A DNA stretch of 26,124 nt from Luteococcus sp043424415 (lineage in GTDB: Bacteria > Actinomycetota > Actinomycetes > Propionibacteriales > Propionibacteriaceae), in the NCBI RefSeq assembly GCF_043424415.1, contig NZ_JBHWOO010000046.1, positions 1 to 26,124 of the forward strand, in the 5' to 3' direction. Below are positions 17,937-26,068 of this stretch, piece after piece. A program made the translations under genes and the position numbers. Each line of letters begins with the position of its first letter. Within the stretch, counting starts at the first letter, position 1. The notes under the pieces are model-generated. The model searched no databases. It was not told the DNA's origin and worked only from the letters and a program-made list of their open reading frames with translations.

Positions 17937-18908
17937 TTGTCGAGACTCAGCAGTTTGAGTGGCTCTGCACCAGGAAGCGAGCATGTTTCACGTGAAACTG
18001 GGGCAGGCAACCGACGACTTCGAAGGGCGACACCGCTTGTGAGCACTGCCAGCACCCCCGCGCAGCGCATTCCCGGAACCCCGCGGATCATCCCGAGGGA
18101 CCAGAAGCGCGATTTTCCCAAGCCCTCGCATCCACGCGTCATGTGCGTCGTCAACCAGAAGGGCGGTGTGGGCAAGACGACAACGACCGTCAACTTGGCC
18201 TCGGCGCTGGCCGATGGTGGCCTGAATGTCCTGGTGATGGACCTCGACCCCCAGGGAAATGCCTCGACTGCCCTTGGCGTGGATCACGCACCCGGTACTC
18301 ATGGAACCTATGAAGTGCTTCTGGACGGGGTGCCGATCAGGGAGGTGGAGGTCAGCTCACCGGAGGCATCCGGCCTGACGGTGGTGCCGGCCACTGTGGA
18401 CCTGGCGGGCGCAGAACTCCAGCTCGTGGGGATGGTGGGGCGGGAACAGCGTCTGGCTCGTGCCATTCGCAACCACCTGAAGACCGCAGATGTCGACTAC
18501 ATCCTCTTCGACTGCCCCCCGTCGCTAGGGCTTTTGACCCTGAATGCCTTGGTTGCCGCTGGCGAGGTCATCATCCCCATCCAGACCGAGTACTACGCGC
18601 TCGAGGGTGTCTCACAGTTGATGAACACGATTGCCGTGGTGCAGCGGGAACTCAACCCCGATCTGGACCTCTCCACCGTGATCCTCACCATGTTTGATGC
18701 CAGGACCAAGCTCTCGGCCCAGGTGGCCCGCGAGGTTCGTCGGCACTTCGACGCCCAGACCCTCAATGCCCAGATCCCCCGCAGCGTGCGCATCGCCGAG
18801 GCCCCGAGCTATGGCCAGACGCTGCTCCAATTCGATCCCTCCTCCGCCGGGGCCAAGGCCTACTGGCGCGCAGCCCAGGAGATCGCCACCCGTGGAAAGG
18901 CTCGCTGA
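17937..18908 (+). CDS. parA: Chromosome-partitioning ATPase ParA (Soj)
   Basis: Deviant Walker-type ATPase that forms a nucleoid gradient for ParB-parS segregation. From the TTG at 17937 it is 323 aa, with the Walker A KGGVGKTT (75-82), the DLDPQGNAST Walker A' block, and the DCPPSLGLLT Walker B block. The start is uncertain: TTG 17937 has a poor ribosome-binding site, and a GTG at 18039 would remove 34 residues. The longer form includes VSRET, which is encoded by the parS sequence and is known at the ParA N terminus of other actinobacteria, which favours it. It overlaps parB as TGATG. Confidence 0.93.
   Translation: MSRLSSLSGSAPGSEHVSRETGAGNRRLRRATPLVSTASTPAQRIPGTPRIIPRDQKRDFPKPSHPRVMCVVNQKGGVGKTTTTVNLASALADGGLNVLVMDLDPQGNASTALGVDHAPGTHGTYEVLLDGVPIREVEVSSPEASGLTVVPATVDLAGAELQLVGMVGREQRLARAIRNHLKTADVDYILFDCPPSLGLLTLNALVAAGEVIIPIQTEYYALEGVSQLMNTIAVVQRELNPDLDLSTVILTMFDARTKLSAQVAREVRRHFDAQTLNAQIPRSVRIAEAPSYGQTLLQFDPSSAGAKAYWRAAQEIATRGKAR
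17985..17998. promoter_or_regulatory. parS: Perfect parS site at the start of parA
   Basis: GTTTCACGTGAAAC matches the bacterial parS consensus in full. It lies inside the longer parA reading frame (encoding VSRET) or, with the downstream GTG start, in its leader. ParB bound here could also repress parAB. Confidence 0.92.
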
Positions 18909-19846
18909 TGCCCGCAAAACACCAGTCAGGACTCGGACGGGGGCTGGGAGAACTCTTCCAGCGCACGGACGTCGACGAGACGCCCACGGTTGCCGCCGTC
19001 GTTGACGCAGCGGTGGACGAGAAGTCGGCACCGCTGGAGGACGGCTCCTACCTGCAGATGGTGCCGGTGGACCGCATCCGTCCCAACCCCAAGCAGCCCA
19101 GGACCGTCTTCGATGAAGAGGCCCTGGATGAGCTGGTCGAGTCAATCAAGGAGGTCGGAGTCCTCCAGCCGATCGTCGTGCGACGCGTCAGTCAGGACGG
19201 CGACCAAGATCAATTCGAGTTGATCATGGGCGAGCGGCGCTGGCGCGCCACCACCGCAGCCGGACTCGAAGCCGTGCCTGCGATCGTTCGGGGAACCGAC
19301 GACGGGGACCTGCTGCGCGATGCCCTGCTCGAGAACCTGCATCGCGCCCAGTTGAGTCCCCTGGAAGAGGCGGCCGCATACCAGCAGATGCTGGGGGACT
19401 TCGGATGCACCCAGGAGGAACTGGCGCACCGCATCAAGCGCTCGCGTCCCCAGATCTCCAACACGATTCGCCTGCTACGTCTGCCTGCTCCCGTGCAGCG
19501 GCGTGTCGCCGCCGGCGTGCTGTCTGCCGGGCACGCACGCGCCCTGCTGATGGTTGAGGACCCCGTGGCGCAGGAGCAGCTCGCACAGCGGGTCGTCGCC
19601 GAGGGGCTGTCCGTGCGTGCCACGGAGGAGATCGTGGCAATGATGGGCGACGAGGACAAGCCCGCCCGTCGGTCACGTCGTGCCAAGGAGCCGTCGGCCC
19701 GGGCGGTCGAGCTCTCCGGTGAGCTCTCGGACCACTTCGACACGCGAGTCAAGGTCGACATCGGCCGCAACAAGGGCAAGATCACGATCGAGTTCGCCAG
19801 CGAAGAGGACCTGGATCGGATCCTCAACATTGTGAATGAGCGGTGA
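18908..19846 (+). CDS. parB: Chromosome-partitioning protein ParB (Spo0J)
   Basis: CTP-dependent clamp that loads at parS and spreads on DNA. The 312-aa protein starts with a ParA-interacting GLGRGLGELF motif (9-18), followed by the ParB/Srx-fold CTPase domain with GERRWRA (108-114) and ENLHRAQLSPLEEA (142-155), a helix-turn-helix (about 168-190; TQEELAHRIKRSRPQISNTI) and a C-terminal dimerisation region after a basic linker. The ATG overlaps the parA stop by 1 nt. It is the last gene of the plus-strand origin block and is followed by a strong terminator. Confidence 0.97.
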   Translation: MPAKHQSGLGRGLGELFQRTDVDETPTVAAVVDAAVDEKSAPLEDGSYLQMVPVDRIRPNPKQPRTVFDEEALDELVESIKEVGVLQPIVVRRVSQDGDQDQFELIMGERRWRATTAAGLEAVPAIVRGTDDGDLLRDALLENLHRAQLSPLEEAAAYQQMLGDFGCTQEELAHRIKRSRPQISNTIRLLRLPAPVQRRVAAGVLSAGHARALLMVEDPVAQEQLAQRVVAEGLSVRATEEIVAMMGDEDKPARRSRRAKEPSARAVELSGELSDHFDTRVKVDIGRNKGKITIEFASEEDLDRILNIVNER

Positions 19847-19871
19847 CAAGGCCTTTCACCGGTAAGTTGGT

Positions 19872-19921
19872 AAATAGATTTGGGGCTTTGTCGAGATGTC
19901 GACAAAGCCCCAAATCTATTT
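19872..19921. terminator. Bidirectional terminator between parB and the DUF3817 gene
   Basis: A perfect 23-bp stem (19872-19894 with 19899-19921) closes on a GATG loop. The inner part GGGGCTTTGTCGA is GC-rich and the outer AAATAGATTT/AAATCTATTT is AT-rich, so each side supplies a T-containing flank. It lies 25 nt after parB and 13 nt after the convergent DUF3817 gene. Confidence 0.9.
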
Positions 19922-19934
19922 GATGCTTGATTTC

Positions 19935-20336
19935 CTAGAGCTCGGTGCCCTCGCTGCCAGTCACCGCGTGGCTCCACTTCTGGAGCTTGGTCAACACGTC
20001 CTTGCGGGCGTAGTGCTCCGCCACGAAGGAGAGGAAGGGGATGGTGCCGGCCAGGGCGATGCTGATGAGCTCCTTCCACGACCAGCGGGCGCGGCGGCCC
20101 AGGTCGTAGGCGGTGATCAGCAGGAACATGTAGAGCCATCCGTGCGGGACGCCGGTCCAGCTCACCACCCGGTCGTCATCCATCAGGTACTTCATCGGCA
20201 TGCCCACGCACACCAGCAGCACCAGCAGGATGCCCGTGGCGTAGGCGAAGAAGCGGTAGCGACCCAGGGCGCTGCGGATGCCCCTCAGGTCCTCCTCGGT
20301 CAGGTCCTCGAAATCATCGTCGCGGGTCTCAGTCAC
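19935..20336 (-). CDS. DUF3817 integral membrane protein
   Basis: A 133-aa membrane protein with about three transmembrane segments (near 29-50, 64-80 and 91-108). The central PHGWLYMFLLITAYDLGRRA is the recognisable DUF3817 signature; the family is widespread in actinobacteria and has no established function. The first 20 residues are acidic. The start is a GTG at 20334-20336. It follows the SURF1 gene by 23 nt and probably shares its transcript. Confidence 0.88.
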   Translation of the reverse strand: MTETRDDDFEDLTEEDLRGIRSALGRYRFFAYATGILLVLLVCVGMPMKYLMDDDRVVSWTGVPHGWLYMFLLITAYDLGRRARWSWKELISIALAGTIPFLSFVAEHYARKDVLTKLQKWSHAVTGSEGTEL

Positions 20337-20359
20337 GCACCCAGCCTACTGACCCGCAG

Positions 20360-21076
20360 TCACTGCCCCAGCCCTGCCGCATTCCTGCGGTCATTGGCCC
20401 CGATGGAGCGTACGGCCACCACGGTGACGACCACCCCGAAGATGGCGAAGGCCCACCACTGCATGGCATAGCCCCGGTTGCGCTCCTTGCCGCCGCCCAC
20501 GTCGGGGATCTCGGCCTCCTTGGGGGACAGGCCCTGCGCGGTGGAGTCCTGTGCGCGCTGCGTGATGAAGCCGTCGACCATGGGAGCCGGCCACTGTTGG
20601 GCCAGGATCTCCAGACGGACAGCCCCCTGGGTGCCGGGGGGTGCGTCCGAGGGCACGGGGACGCTCGGCTTGCCCTGGGTGGGCAGGATGATGCCCTGGA
20701 CCGTCTGCGGGCCCTTGGGTGCTGCCGGAGCCACTGACGTTCCGACGGGCAAGGTGCCACGCACCACCGGGAGCGTACGACCACCCTCGGTCTTGAAGGC
20801 AGAGACCACCTGCAGGGGATGGTCGGTGCCGACCAGCACCTGCGGCAGGTCGAGGTAGTGGCCCTGCACGGTCACCTGGCGGCCATAGAGGTCGCCCACC
20901 TTGCCCTGCTCGGTCAGGTTGGACTCGAGGTCCCGTGCAGGCTCCTTCGCACGCGCCTCGGCGCTGCCCTCGGCCTGGCTCTGGAAGACCTCCATCTGCC
21001 ACAGTCCGAGGAAGACCATCAGCAGGCTCAGGGCACCTCCCAGCGCGATGACCAGCAACTGCTTCAACCGGGTCAT
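20360..21076 (-). CDS. SURF1-family cytochrome oxidase biogenesis protein
   Basis: SURF1 proteins help assemble aa3-type cytochrome c oxidase, possibly through haem a handling. The 238-aa protein has the family layout of two membrane segments (about 7-28 and 207-226) around an extracytoplasmic domain, with the family's GLWQ near residues 24-27 and NRGYAMQWWAFAIFG before the second segment. The ATG overlaps the upstream ligase gene stop as ATGA. Its presence suggests an organism with an aerobic respiratory chain. Confidence 0.88.
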   Translation of the reverse strand: MTRLKQLLVIALGGALSLLMVFLGLWQMEVFQSQAEGSAEARAKEPARDLESNLTEQGKVGDLYGRQVTVQGHYLDLPQVLVGTDHPLQVVSAFKTEGGRTLPVVRGTLPVGTSVAPAAPKGPQTVQGIILPTQGKPSVPVPSDAPPGTQGAVRLEILAQQWPAPMVDGFITQRAQDSTAQGLSPKEAEIPDVGGGKERNRGYAMQWWAFAIFGVVVTVVAVRSIGANDRRNAAGLGQ

Positions 21077-22023
21077 GCCCGCTCCGCCTCGTCGACCAGG
21101 CCTCCGAAGACCTCCCCGAGGGACAAGCCGGCCGCCTCGAGGGCCAGCGGAGCCAGTGAGGTCTCCGTCATTCCCGGCGCGACATTGCCCTCCAGGAACC
21201 AGGCCCGTCCCTCATCATCGACGATCATGTCGACGCGGACCAGACCGTCAAGATCAAGAGCGTCGACCACCAGGCGAGCAAGATCAACTGCGGACTGTTC
21301 GGCCCGATCGTCCACGTCGGCGGGCACGATGAAACGGGTGGCCCCGGAGGTGTAGCGGGCAGCGTAGTCGTAGATGCCCTGGCTCGGGCGGATCTCGACG
21401 GCAGGCAGCACCCGTACCTGGTCGCCCTTGACGATCACCGTGACAGCGAGCTCCGTGCCGGCCACGTATTCCTCCACGATGGCCACGTCACCATAGGCAT
21501 AGGCGGCCACCATGGCGGGCCGCAGCTCGTCGGCGGAGTTGACCTTGGTGGTGCCCAGGGCCGAGCCGCTGCGCGAGGGCTTGACGATCAGCGGGAAGCT
21601 CATGCGCTCACCCAATGCCTCCACCAGGCGGGCAGCACCCAGCTCGCGGAAGATCTCGTGCGGCAGTGCCACCTGGGCCGGCACCCGTCCGCCGCGCCGG
21701 GCCACCAGCAGGCCGGCGATGGACTTGTCGAAGGTGGTGCGGCACGCGGCCCCACTGCAGCCCACATAGGCGATGTCGAGCAGTTCCAGGACCTCGCGCA
21801 GGGCGCCGTCCTCACCCACGCCTCCATGCAGCATCGGCACGACGACGGCCTGCGGCTGTGCGGTCAGCTCGGCCACCAGGTCGGGGCCCACGTCGGTCTC
21901 GGTCACCTGGTGCCCGCGTCGGCGCAGCGCCTCGGCGACGCGGCGTCCGGAGCGCTGGGAGACCTCGCGCTCGTGGGACAGGCCGCCGGCCAGCACGATG
22001 ACGGGTGCGAACTTCTTCGCCAT
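21073..22023 (-). CDS. D-alanine-D-alanine ligase family (ATP-grasp)
   Basis: Probably joins two D-alanines for peptidoglycan precursors. From the ATG at 22021-22023 (GGAGGA 4 nt upstream) it is 316 aa: the N-terminal GGLSHEREVSQRSG (13-26), HGGVGEDGALRE (66-77), the ATP-grasp VKPSRSGSALGTTKV, EEYVAGTELAVTVI, RYTSGATRFIVPA and the Mg/substrate block FLEGNVAPGMTETSL. The usual LEVNT is LEGNV here, but the metal-binding Glu and Asn are present. It is a little shorter than housekeeping Ddl proteins (about 350-370), so a second Ddl elsewhere and a specialised role are possible. It lies in a unit with aminotransferase and SURF1 genes. Confidence 0.85.
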   Translation of the reverse strand: MAKKFAPVIVLAGGLSHEREVSQRSGRRVAEALRRRGHQVTETDVGPDLVAELTAQPQAVVVPMLHGGVGEDGALREVLELLDIAYVGCSGAACRTTFDKSIAGLLVARRGGRVPAQVALPHEIFRELGAARLVEALGERMSFPLIVKPSRSGSALGTTKVNSADELRPAMVAAYAYGDVAIVEEYVAGTELAVTVIVKGDQVRVLPAVEIRPSQGIYDYAARYTSGATRFIVPADVDDRAEQSAVDLARLVVDALDLDGLVRVDMIVDDEGRAWFLEGNVAPGMTETSLAPLALEAAGLSLGEVFGGLVDEAERA

Positions 22024-22086
22024 GGGATCCTCCACTGCTGTCAGGGGTGTCGTGCGGGGGTGCTGGTCATTGGGCGCAGCGTCGGC

Positions 22087-23421
22087 TCAGACCGTCTCGG
22101 GGCCGGGGCCCACGGCGCGGCTGACGTGCATGGGCGAGCGGTCCAGCCCAAAGGTCTGGTGCAGCTCCAGTTCCTGGTTGACCACCTCGGCCAGGCGCCG
22201 GACCCCCTCGTGGATGCGCTCGGGGGTGGGGAAGCAGTAGCTCAGGCGCACATTGCGGCTGCCCAGGCCGTCTGCGTAGAAGGCCGTGCCCGGGGTGAAG
22301 GCCACGCGGGCGGTGACCGCACGAGGCAGCATCGCCTGCGAGTCCAGTCCCTCGGGCAGCGTCAACCAGACGAAGAATCCGCCCTCGGGGTGGGTCCACG
22401 TGGCGCCCGGGGGCATGAACTCGTCCAGGGCATGGAGCATGGCATCGCGCCGGGCGCGGTACATGTCCTTGAAGGAGGTGATCTGGGCCTTCCAGTCGTG
22501 GTTGGCCAGATAGGAGCCGACCGCGTACTGGCTGAAAACCGGGGGGCACAGCGTCGCGGACTCCTGGGCCAGCACGAGCTTCTCGCGCACCGCATGTGGC
22601 GCGAGCACCCACCCCACGCGGAAGCCGGGGGCGAAGGTCTTGGAGAACGAACCCAGGTAGACCACCTGCTCGTCGTCGAGGGACCGGATGGCCGGGATCG
22701 GGTCGGAGTCGAGGGTCAGGAGCCCGTAGGGATTGTCCTCGACCATGAGGATCCCGAACTCACGGCAGATCTCCAGCACCTGGCGGCGGCGCTCCAGTGT
22801 CATCGTGATGCCCGACGGGTTGTTGAAGTTGGGGATCGTGTACAGGAACTTGGGTCGCTTGCCCGCTTCGGCGCAGGCGCGTGCTGCCGAGCGCAGGGCC
22901 TCGGGCAACAGCCCGTGCTCGTCCATCGCGACGTGCACCACCTCGGCCTGGTAGCTGCCGAAGGTGCCCAGGGCGCCCACATAGCTGGGTGCCTCGGCCA
23001 GGATGACGTCGCCGGGATCGCAGAAGATGCGGGTCACCAGGTCGAGCCCCTGCTGGGAACCGCAGGTGACCGTCACGTCGTCGGGGTGGGCCTGGATCCC
23101 CTCCAGCGCCATCACCTCGCAGATCTGCTCCCGGATGAAGGGCTCACCCTGGCCGGAGCCGTACTGCATGGCCTGGGTGCCGCGCTGCTGGATGAGCGTG
23201 GAGATGTTCTGCGCCACGACATCCAGCGGCAGGTCGGCGATGTTGGGCATGCCGCCGGCCAGCGAGACCACCTCGGGCCGGTTGGCCACCGCGAACAGGG
23301 CGCGCACGGCGCTGGCGCGCATCTGGTGGGTGCGCTGCGAATAGCTGGAGTGGTAGTCGTCCAGCCGGGTGTCACGTCGTCGTTCTTCAGGCAGGCTCAC
23401 CCCTCCACTGTGCCACGTCAT
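22087..23421 (-). CDS. PLP-dependent aminotransferase, class I/II (2-aminoadipate/LysN-like)
   Basis: Transfers an amino group between an amino acid and a 2-oxoacid. From the ATG at 23419-23421 it is 444 aa, with VVSLAGGMPN (51-60), QYGSGQGEP (86-94), the TIPNFNNPSG substrate-binding block (195-204), MVEDNPYG (226-233) and the PLP-lysine motif GSFSKTFAPGFRVGW with K261. The absence of an N-terminal GntR domain separates it from MocR regulators. A GTG at 23398-23400 is an alternative start. Substrate is unknown; similar enzymes act on 2-aminoadipate, aromatic or branched amino acids. It lies 63 nt upstream of the ligase gene and divergent from the 203-aa gene. Confidence 0.9.
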   Translation of the reverse strand: MTWHSGGVSLPEERRRDTRLDDYHSSYSQRTHQMRASAVRALFAVANRPEVVSLAGGMPNIADLPLDVVAQNISTLIQQRGTQAMQYGSGQGEPFIREQICEVMALEGIQAHPDDVTVTCGSQQGLDLVTRIFCDPGDVILAEAPSYVGALGTFGSYQAEVVHVAMDEHGLLPEALRSAARACAEAGKRPKFLYTIPNFNNPSGITMTLERRRQVLEICREFGILMVEDNPYGLLTLDSDPIPAIRSLDDEQVVYLGSFSKTFAPGFRVGWVLAPHAVREKLVLAQESATLCPPVFSQYAVGSYLANHDWKAQITSFKDMYRARRDAMLHALDEFMPPGATWTHPEGGFFVWLTLPEGLDSQAMLPRAVTARVAFTPGTAFYADGLGSRNVRLSYCFPTPERIHEGVRRLAEVVNQELELHQTFGLDRSPMHVSRAVGPGPETV

Positions 23422-23518
23422 TGCCGCCGGCACCGGTCATGACGGGCCTCGGACGCCCCCGCGGGCTGCGTCGGGGCCTCGTACCATGGGCGGTGACGAG
23501 CCGAGGCGAGGAGGGGCC

Positions 23519-24130
23519 ATGGGTGCACGCCAGACGCGGCCAGTGCTGCCCACGGACCTCGCAGGGCTCGACATCGACTGTCCTCGCAGCCCCGGCCTGC
23601 GGACCGTCCTGACCGACGCGCACGCCGCCTGGGCCCATGCTGCCGTGCAGGCCTGGGGACTGTGCGGGATGCGCTCGGAGCAGGGTTCGGTCGTTCTGGT
23701 CTGCCCGGCCCTGCACCTGCCCGCTGGCCACCCGCTGCAGCAGTGGTCCCGCCCGGCCGGGGCCGCCCACGTGCTGGCCCTGTCCGTGGCCGGGGACGGC
23801 CTGTCCGGGCAGGTTCCCACGCGCTGGCTGGTGCAGTCGCTGGCGCGCCGCCTGCGGGGCCGGGCCAGCGGCCTGGAGGCGGCGGGAAGCCGCTCGGGTG
23901 GGATGGGGGACTGCACTGCCGCCCCGGCCGCCTGGCTGGAGGGGGCGGGTTTCGTCGTCGTCGAGGGCTCCCGTGGCGACGGGTTGGTGCACCTGCAGCT
24001 CGACCTGGGGCACACGGTGCCGTGGGCTCGCGGTGCCGAGCTGGCCCGGCGCGCGGCCGGCCGGCTGCTGCCCAGTCCTTGGGGGAGTCCCGAGCCGACA
24101 GGCCGTGACCTCGCCCGCCGGGAGGGCTGA
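23519..24130 (+). CDS. Conserved-looking protein of unknown function
   Basis: A 203-aa protein that I do not recognise. It starts at ATG 23519 with an excellent AGGAGG 6 nt upstream, which decides it over an in-frame start 150 nt earlier. It is rich in Ala, Gly, Arg and Leu, has no signal peptide or membrane segment, and carries scattered cysteines without a metal motif. It is divergent from the aminotransferase, convergent on the Rpf-domain gene, and has a bidirectional terminator 41 nt after its stop. Length, start signal and terminator support a real gene. Confidence 0.75.
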   Translation: MGARQTRPVLPTDLAGLDIDCPRSPGLRTVLTDAHAAWAHAAVQAWGLCGMRSEQGSVVLVCPALHLPAGHPLQQWSRPAGAAHVLALSVAGDGLSGQVPTRWLVQSLARRLRGRASGLEAAGSRSGGMGDCTAAPAAWLEGAGFVVVEGSRGDGLVHLQLDLGHTVPWARGAELARRAAGRLLPSPWGSPEPTGRDLARREG

Positions 24131-24170
24131 GGTCCCTCCCAGCAGATCCGCCGAACCCGCCCGGGAACGA

Positions 24171-24198
24171 CGAGAGCCCCGCCGAAGCGGGGCTCTCG
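24171..24198. terminator. Bidirectional terminator
   Basis: A perfect 12-bp stem CGAGAGCCCCGC (24171-24182) and GCGGGGCTCTCG (24187-24198), with a stable CGAA tetraloop, lies between two convergent genes. Confidence 0.88.
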
Positions 24199-24213
24199 TG
24201 GATGCTGCGGAGG

Positions 24214-24807
24214 TCAGGCGACGCGGATCTTCTGGCCGACCTTGATCATGTTGGGGTTCTTGATGGTCGACTTGTTGAGCTGCCAGACCGTCTTCCAGGA
24301 GCCGACGCCATTGCGCTTGGCGATCTTGCCCAGGGTGTCGCCGCTCTTGACGGTGACGTACTTGGCGCCCTTGACCGACTTCACGGGGGCCACGGCGGCG
24401 ACCTTCTTCTTGGGGGCCACGGTCTTCACGCTGGAGGTGACACCGGTGGAGACGGCCAGGCCGTTGGCGCGGGTCAGGCCGGCCTTGCGGGAGCAGACGG
24501 GCCAGGCGCCGGGACCCTGGACCTTCAGCGTCTTCTTGGCAATCTCGATCTGCTGGGCCTTGGTGGCCTTGTTGGCGGTGGGGGCGTACTTGCCGCCGCC
24601 GAAGGCCAGCCAGGTGGAGCGGCTGAACTGGAGGCCGCCGTAGTAGCCGTTGCCGGTGTTGATCGACCAGTTGCCGGTCGACTCGCACTGGGCGACGCGG
24701 TCCCAGACGGTGCCGGCAGCCTGGGCGGGGGCGGCGGCCGAGAGGCCGATGCCGGCGCTCAGAGCCGTCGCGGCGGCCAGGGAGACGATGGTGGAGGTCT
24801 TGTTCAT
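24214..24807 (-). CDS. Secreted Rpf-domain transglycosylase with LysM
   Basis: A peptidoglycan-active resuscitation-promoting-factor-type protein. From the ATG at 24805-24807 it is 197 aa: a signal peptide (1-31, cleavage after AQA), the Rpf lysozyme-like domain (about 32-108; WDRVAQCESTGNW with the catalytic glutamate 42, GYYGGLQFSRSTW), paired cysteines 41 and 105, a Lys/Val/Ala-rich linker (about 125-148), and a C-terminal LysM domain (149-196; VKSGDTLGKIAKRNGVGSWK). The domain order resembles RpfA/RpfB-like proteins that carry one LysM. It probably cleaves cell-wall glycan during growth or exit from dormancy. The 185-nt leader upstream holds no riboswitch I recognise, including the c-di-AMP (ydaO) type known upstream of some rpf genes. 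Confidence 0.92.
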   Translation of the reverse strand: MNKTSTIVSLAAATALSAGIGLSAAAPAQAAGTVWDRVAQCESTGNWSINTGNGYYGGLQFSRSTWLAFGGGKYAPTANKATKAQQIEIAKKTLKVQGPGAWPVCSRKAGLTRANGLAVSTGVTSSVKTVAPKKKVAAVAPVKSVKGAKYVTVKSGDTLGKIAKRNGVGSWKTVWQLNKSTIKNPNMIKVGQKIRVA

Positions 24808-24992
24808 GGGTGCCAACCTAGGCAAGCCTGAACATTTCTCAAAATCGCTCTCAGGAAAAATCGCCATTCTGGCTGGATGTCGCTCGTGCCAGGGTGCTAA
24901 CGCACGGGTATTTGCGCTGGTCAGATGCCCAACAGGGGTGGTGGGGAAGCTGAAGGCCTAGGATATGAAATCCGTCACATCTGGCCGATGGC

Positions 24993-25445
24993 TCAGTTCT
25001 CAGGATCTCCGGCCACCGGCCGACCGTCGACGGACATCTCCACCGGTGTGACGTGCTCCACCGTGCGCGAGACCGTGCAGTCGCGGTCATGGGAGAGCTT
25101 CACCAGGCGCTCCACCAGGCCAGCAGCCTCCCGGCCCCGGGCATCGTCCCCGAAGGCCAGGTGGAAGTCGACGGCCACGTCGCGCAGCCGCACGCCGCCC
25201 GTCTCGTCCACCATCTTCTCGGCGCTGAGCTCGACCTCGAAATGCTCGGCCTCCGCGCGGCGGGCGGTCACCACGTCGACGTCGATCGCACTGCAGGCCC
25301 CGATCGCGGCCAGCAGGAGTTCGACGGGGGAGAAGCTCTCGTCATCGCTGCCCACGTGCATCTCCACCCCGGCGCGGTTGGTTGCTACATAGTGCCCGGT
25401 CGCGGTGCGCTCGAGGCCCACCTGGAACTTCGGCTGGTCGCTCAC
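24993..25445 (-). CDS. OsmC/Ohr-family protein
   Basis: A 150-aa protein of the OsmC superfamily, whose members reduce organic hydroperoxides with two cysteines. SPVELLLAAIGACSAIDVDV holds Cys51, and RDCTVSRTVEH holds Cys123, in the positions expected of the peroxidatic/resolving pair. The GTG start at 25443-25445 overlaps the stop of the preceding gene as GTGA, with GGAG 8 nt upstream. Whether it is an OsmC, Ohr or YhfA-like subgroup member is not resolved. Confidence 0.88.
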   Translation of the reverse strand: MSDQPKFQVGLERTATGHYVATNRAGVEMHVGSDDESFSPVELLLAAIGACSAIDVDVVTARRAEAEHFEVELSAEKMVDETGGVRLRDVAVDFHLAFGDDARGREAAGLVERLVKLSHDRDCTVSRTVEHVTPVEMSVDGRPVAGDPEN

Positions 25446-26068
25446 CGCGACAGCTCCTTCGAGAAGCGATGGGTCAGGGTCATCAGATCGGTGCGGGTCA
25501 GGCCGACCAGGTCCACCACCATCACGGCGGTGTCGTCCACGATCACGGCACAACCCTCACGGTTGGTGTCGATGCTGGTGCCGCAGTAGCCGTCGGCGGT
25601 GGCCACCACCGCATTCATGCCCAGGTCCGTCATGAACTTCTTGGCATCCTTCTCGGGCCGGCTCATCAGCAACACCGCCGAGTTCTGCCCACCCTTGGCA
25701 TAGGTGGCCGCGATCGTCTGCTTCCTGGTCGTCGGGTTGGCCGAGGGGCTCTCGGCCGCGCTGGCATCGCGCGAGTACTCGCCCATCTGCAGCGGCGGGA
25801 CCATCGCCCACGGCGTCTTCGACGGGCCGGCGGTGACGACCACCTGCGGCTTGGCAGCATTGATCCGCCAAGCGGCGTAACCGGCACCACCCGCGGCCAG
25901 CAGCAGGGCCAGCAGGCCCACGAGCACCAGCAGCCAGCGCGGGAAGCGCCGGGCATGGATCACGGGACCGGCCTCCAGCTCGTCAGGACCGGTGCTGGAG
26001 TCCACGGCATAGAAGCCCTGGCTGCCGTCGGGCGTGGCGGGGCCATGACCCCCAGGTGTCGTGCTCAT
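25442..26068 (-). CDS. Single-pass membrane protein of unknown function
   Basis: A 208-aa protein with a cytoplasmic N-terminal segment rich in Gly and Pro (1-43), one transmembrane helix (about 45-67) and a C-terminal extracytoplasmic domain of about 140 residues with two cysteines (in YCGTSIDTNREGCAVIVDD) that may pair. I do not recognise a family. The ATG at 26066-26068 has GGGG 2 nt upstream. It is translationally coupled to the OsmC-family gene through a 4-nt overlap, so the two are likely made together. Confidence 0.8.
   Translation of the reverse strand: MSTTPGGHGPATPDGSQGFYAVDSSTGPDELEAGPVIHARRFPRWLLVLVGLLALLLAAGGAGYAAWRINAAKPQVVVTAGPSKTPWAMVPPLQMGEYSRDASAAESPSANPTTRKQTIAATYAKGGQNSAVLLMSRPEKDAKKFMTDLGMNAVVATADGYCGTSIDTNREGCAVIVDDTAVMVVDLVGLTRTDLMTLTHRFSKELSR

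Noticed and set aside
21658..23442. 594-codon plus-strand open frame
   Set aside because: Antisense to the D-Ala-ligase and aminotransferase genes, both with clear catalytic motifs on the minus strand.
23387..24688. 433-codon minus-strand open frame
   Set aside because: It runs through a bidirectional terminator and the out-of-frame Rpf/LysM gene; composition is Arg/Gln/Gly-rich shadow coding.
24808..24992. c-di-AMP (ydaO-type) riboswitch before the Rpf-domain gene
   Set aside because: The 185-nt leader length would allow it, but I could not find the conserved ydaO-type motifs.
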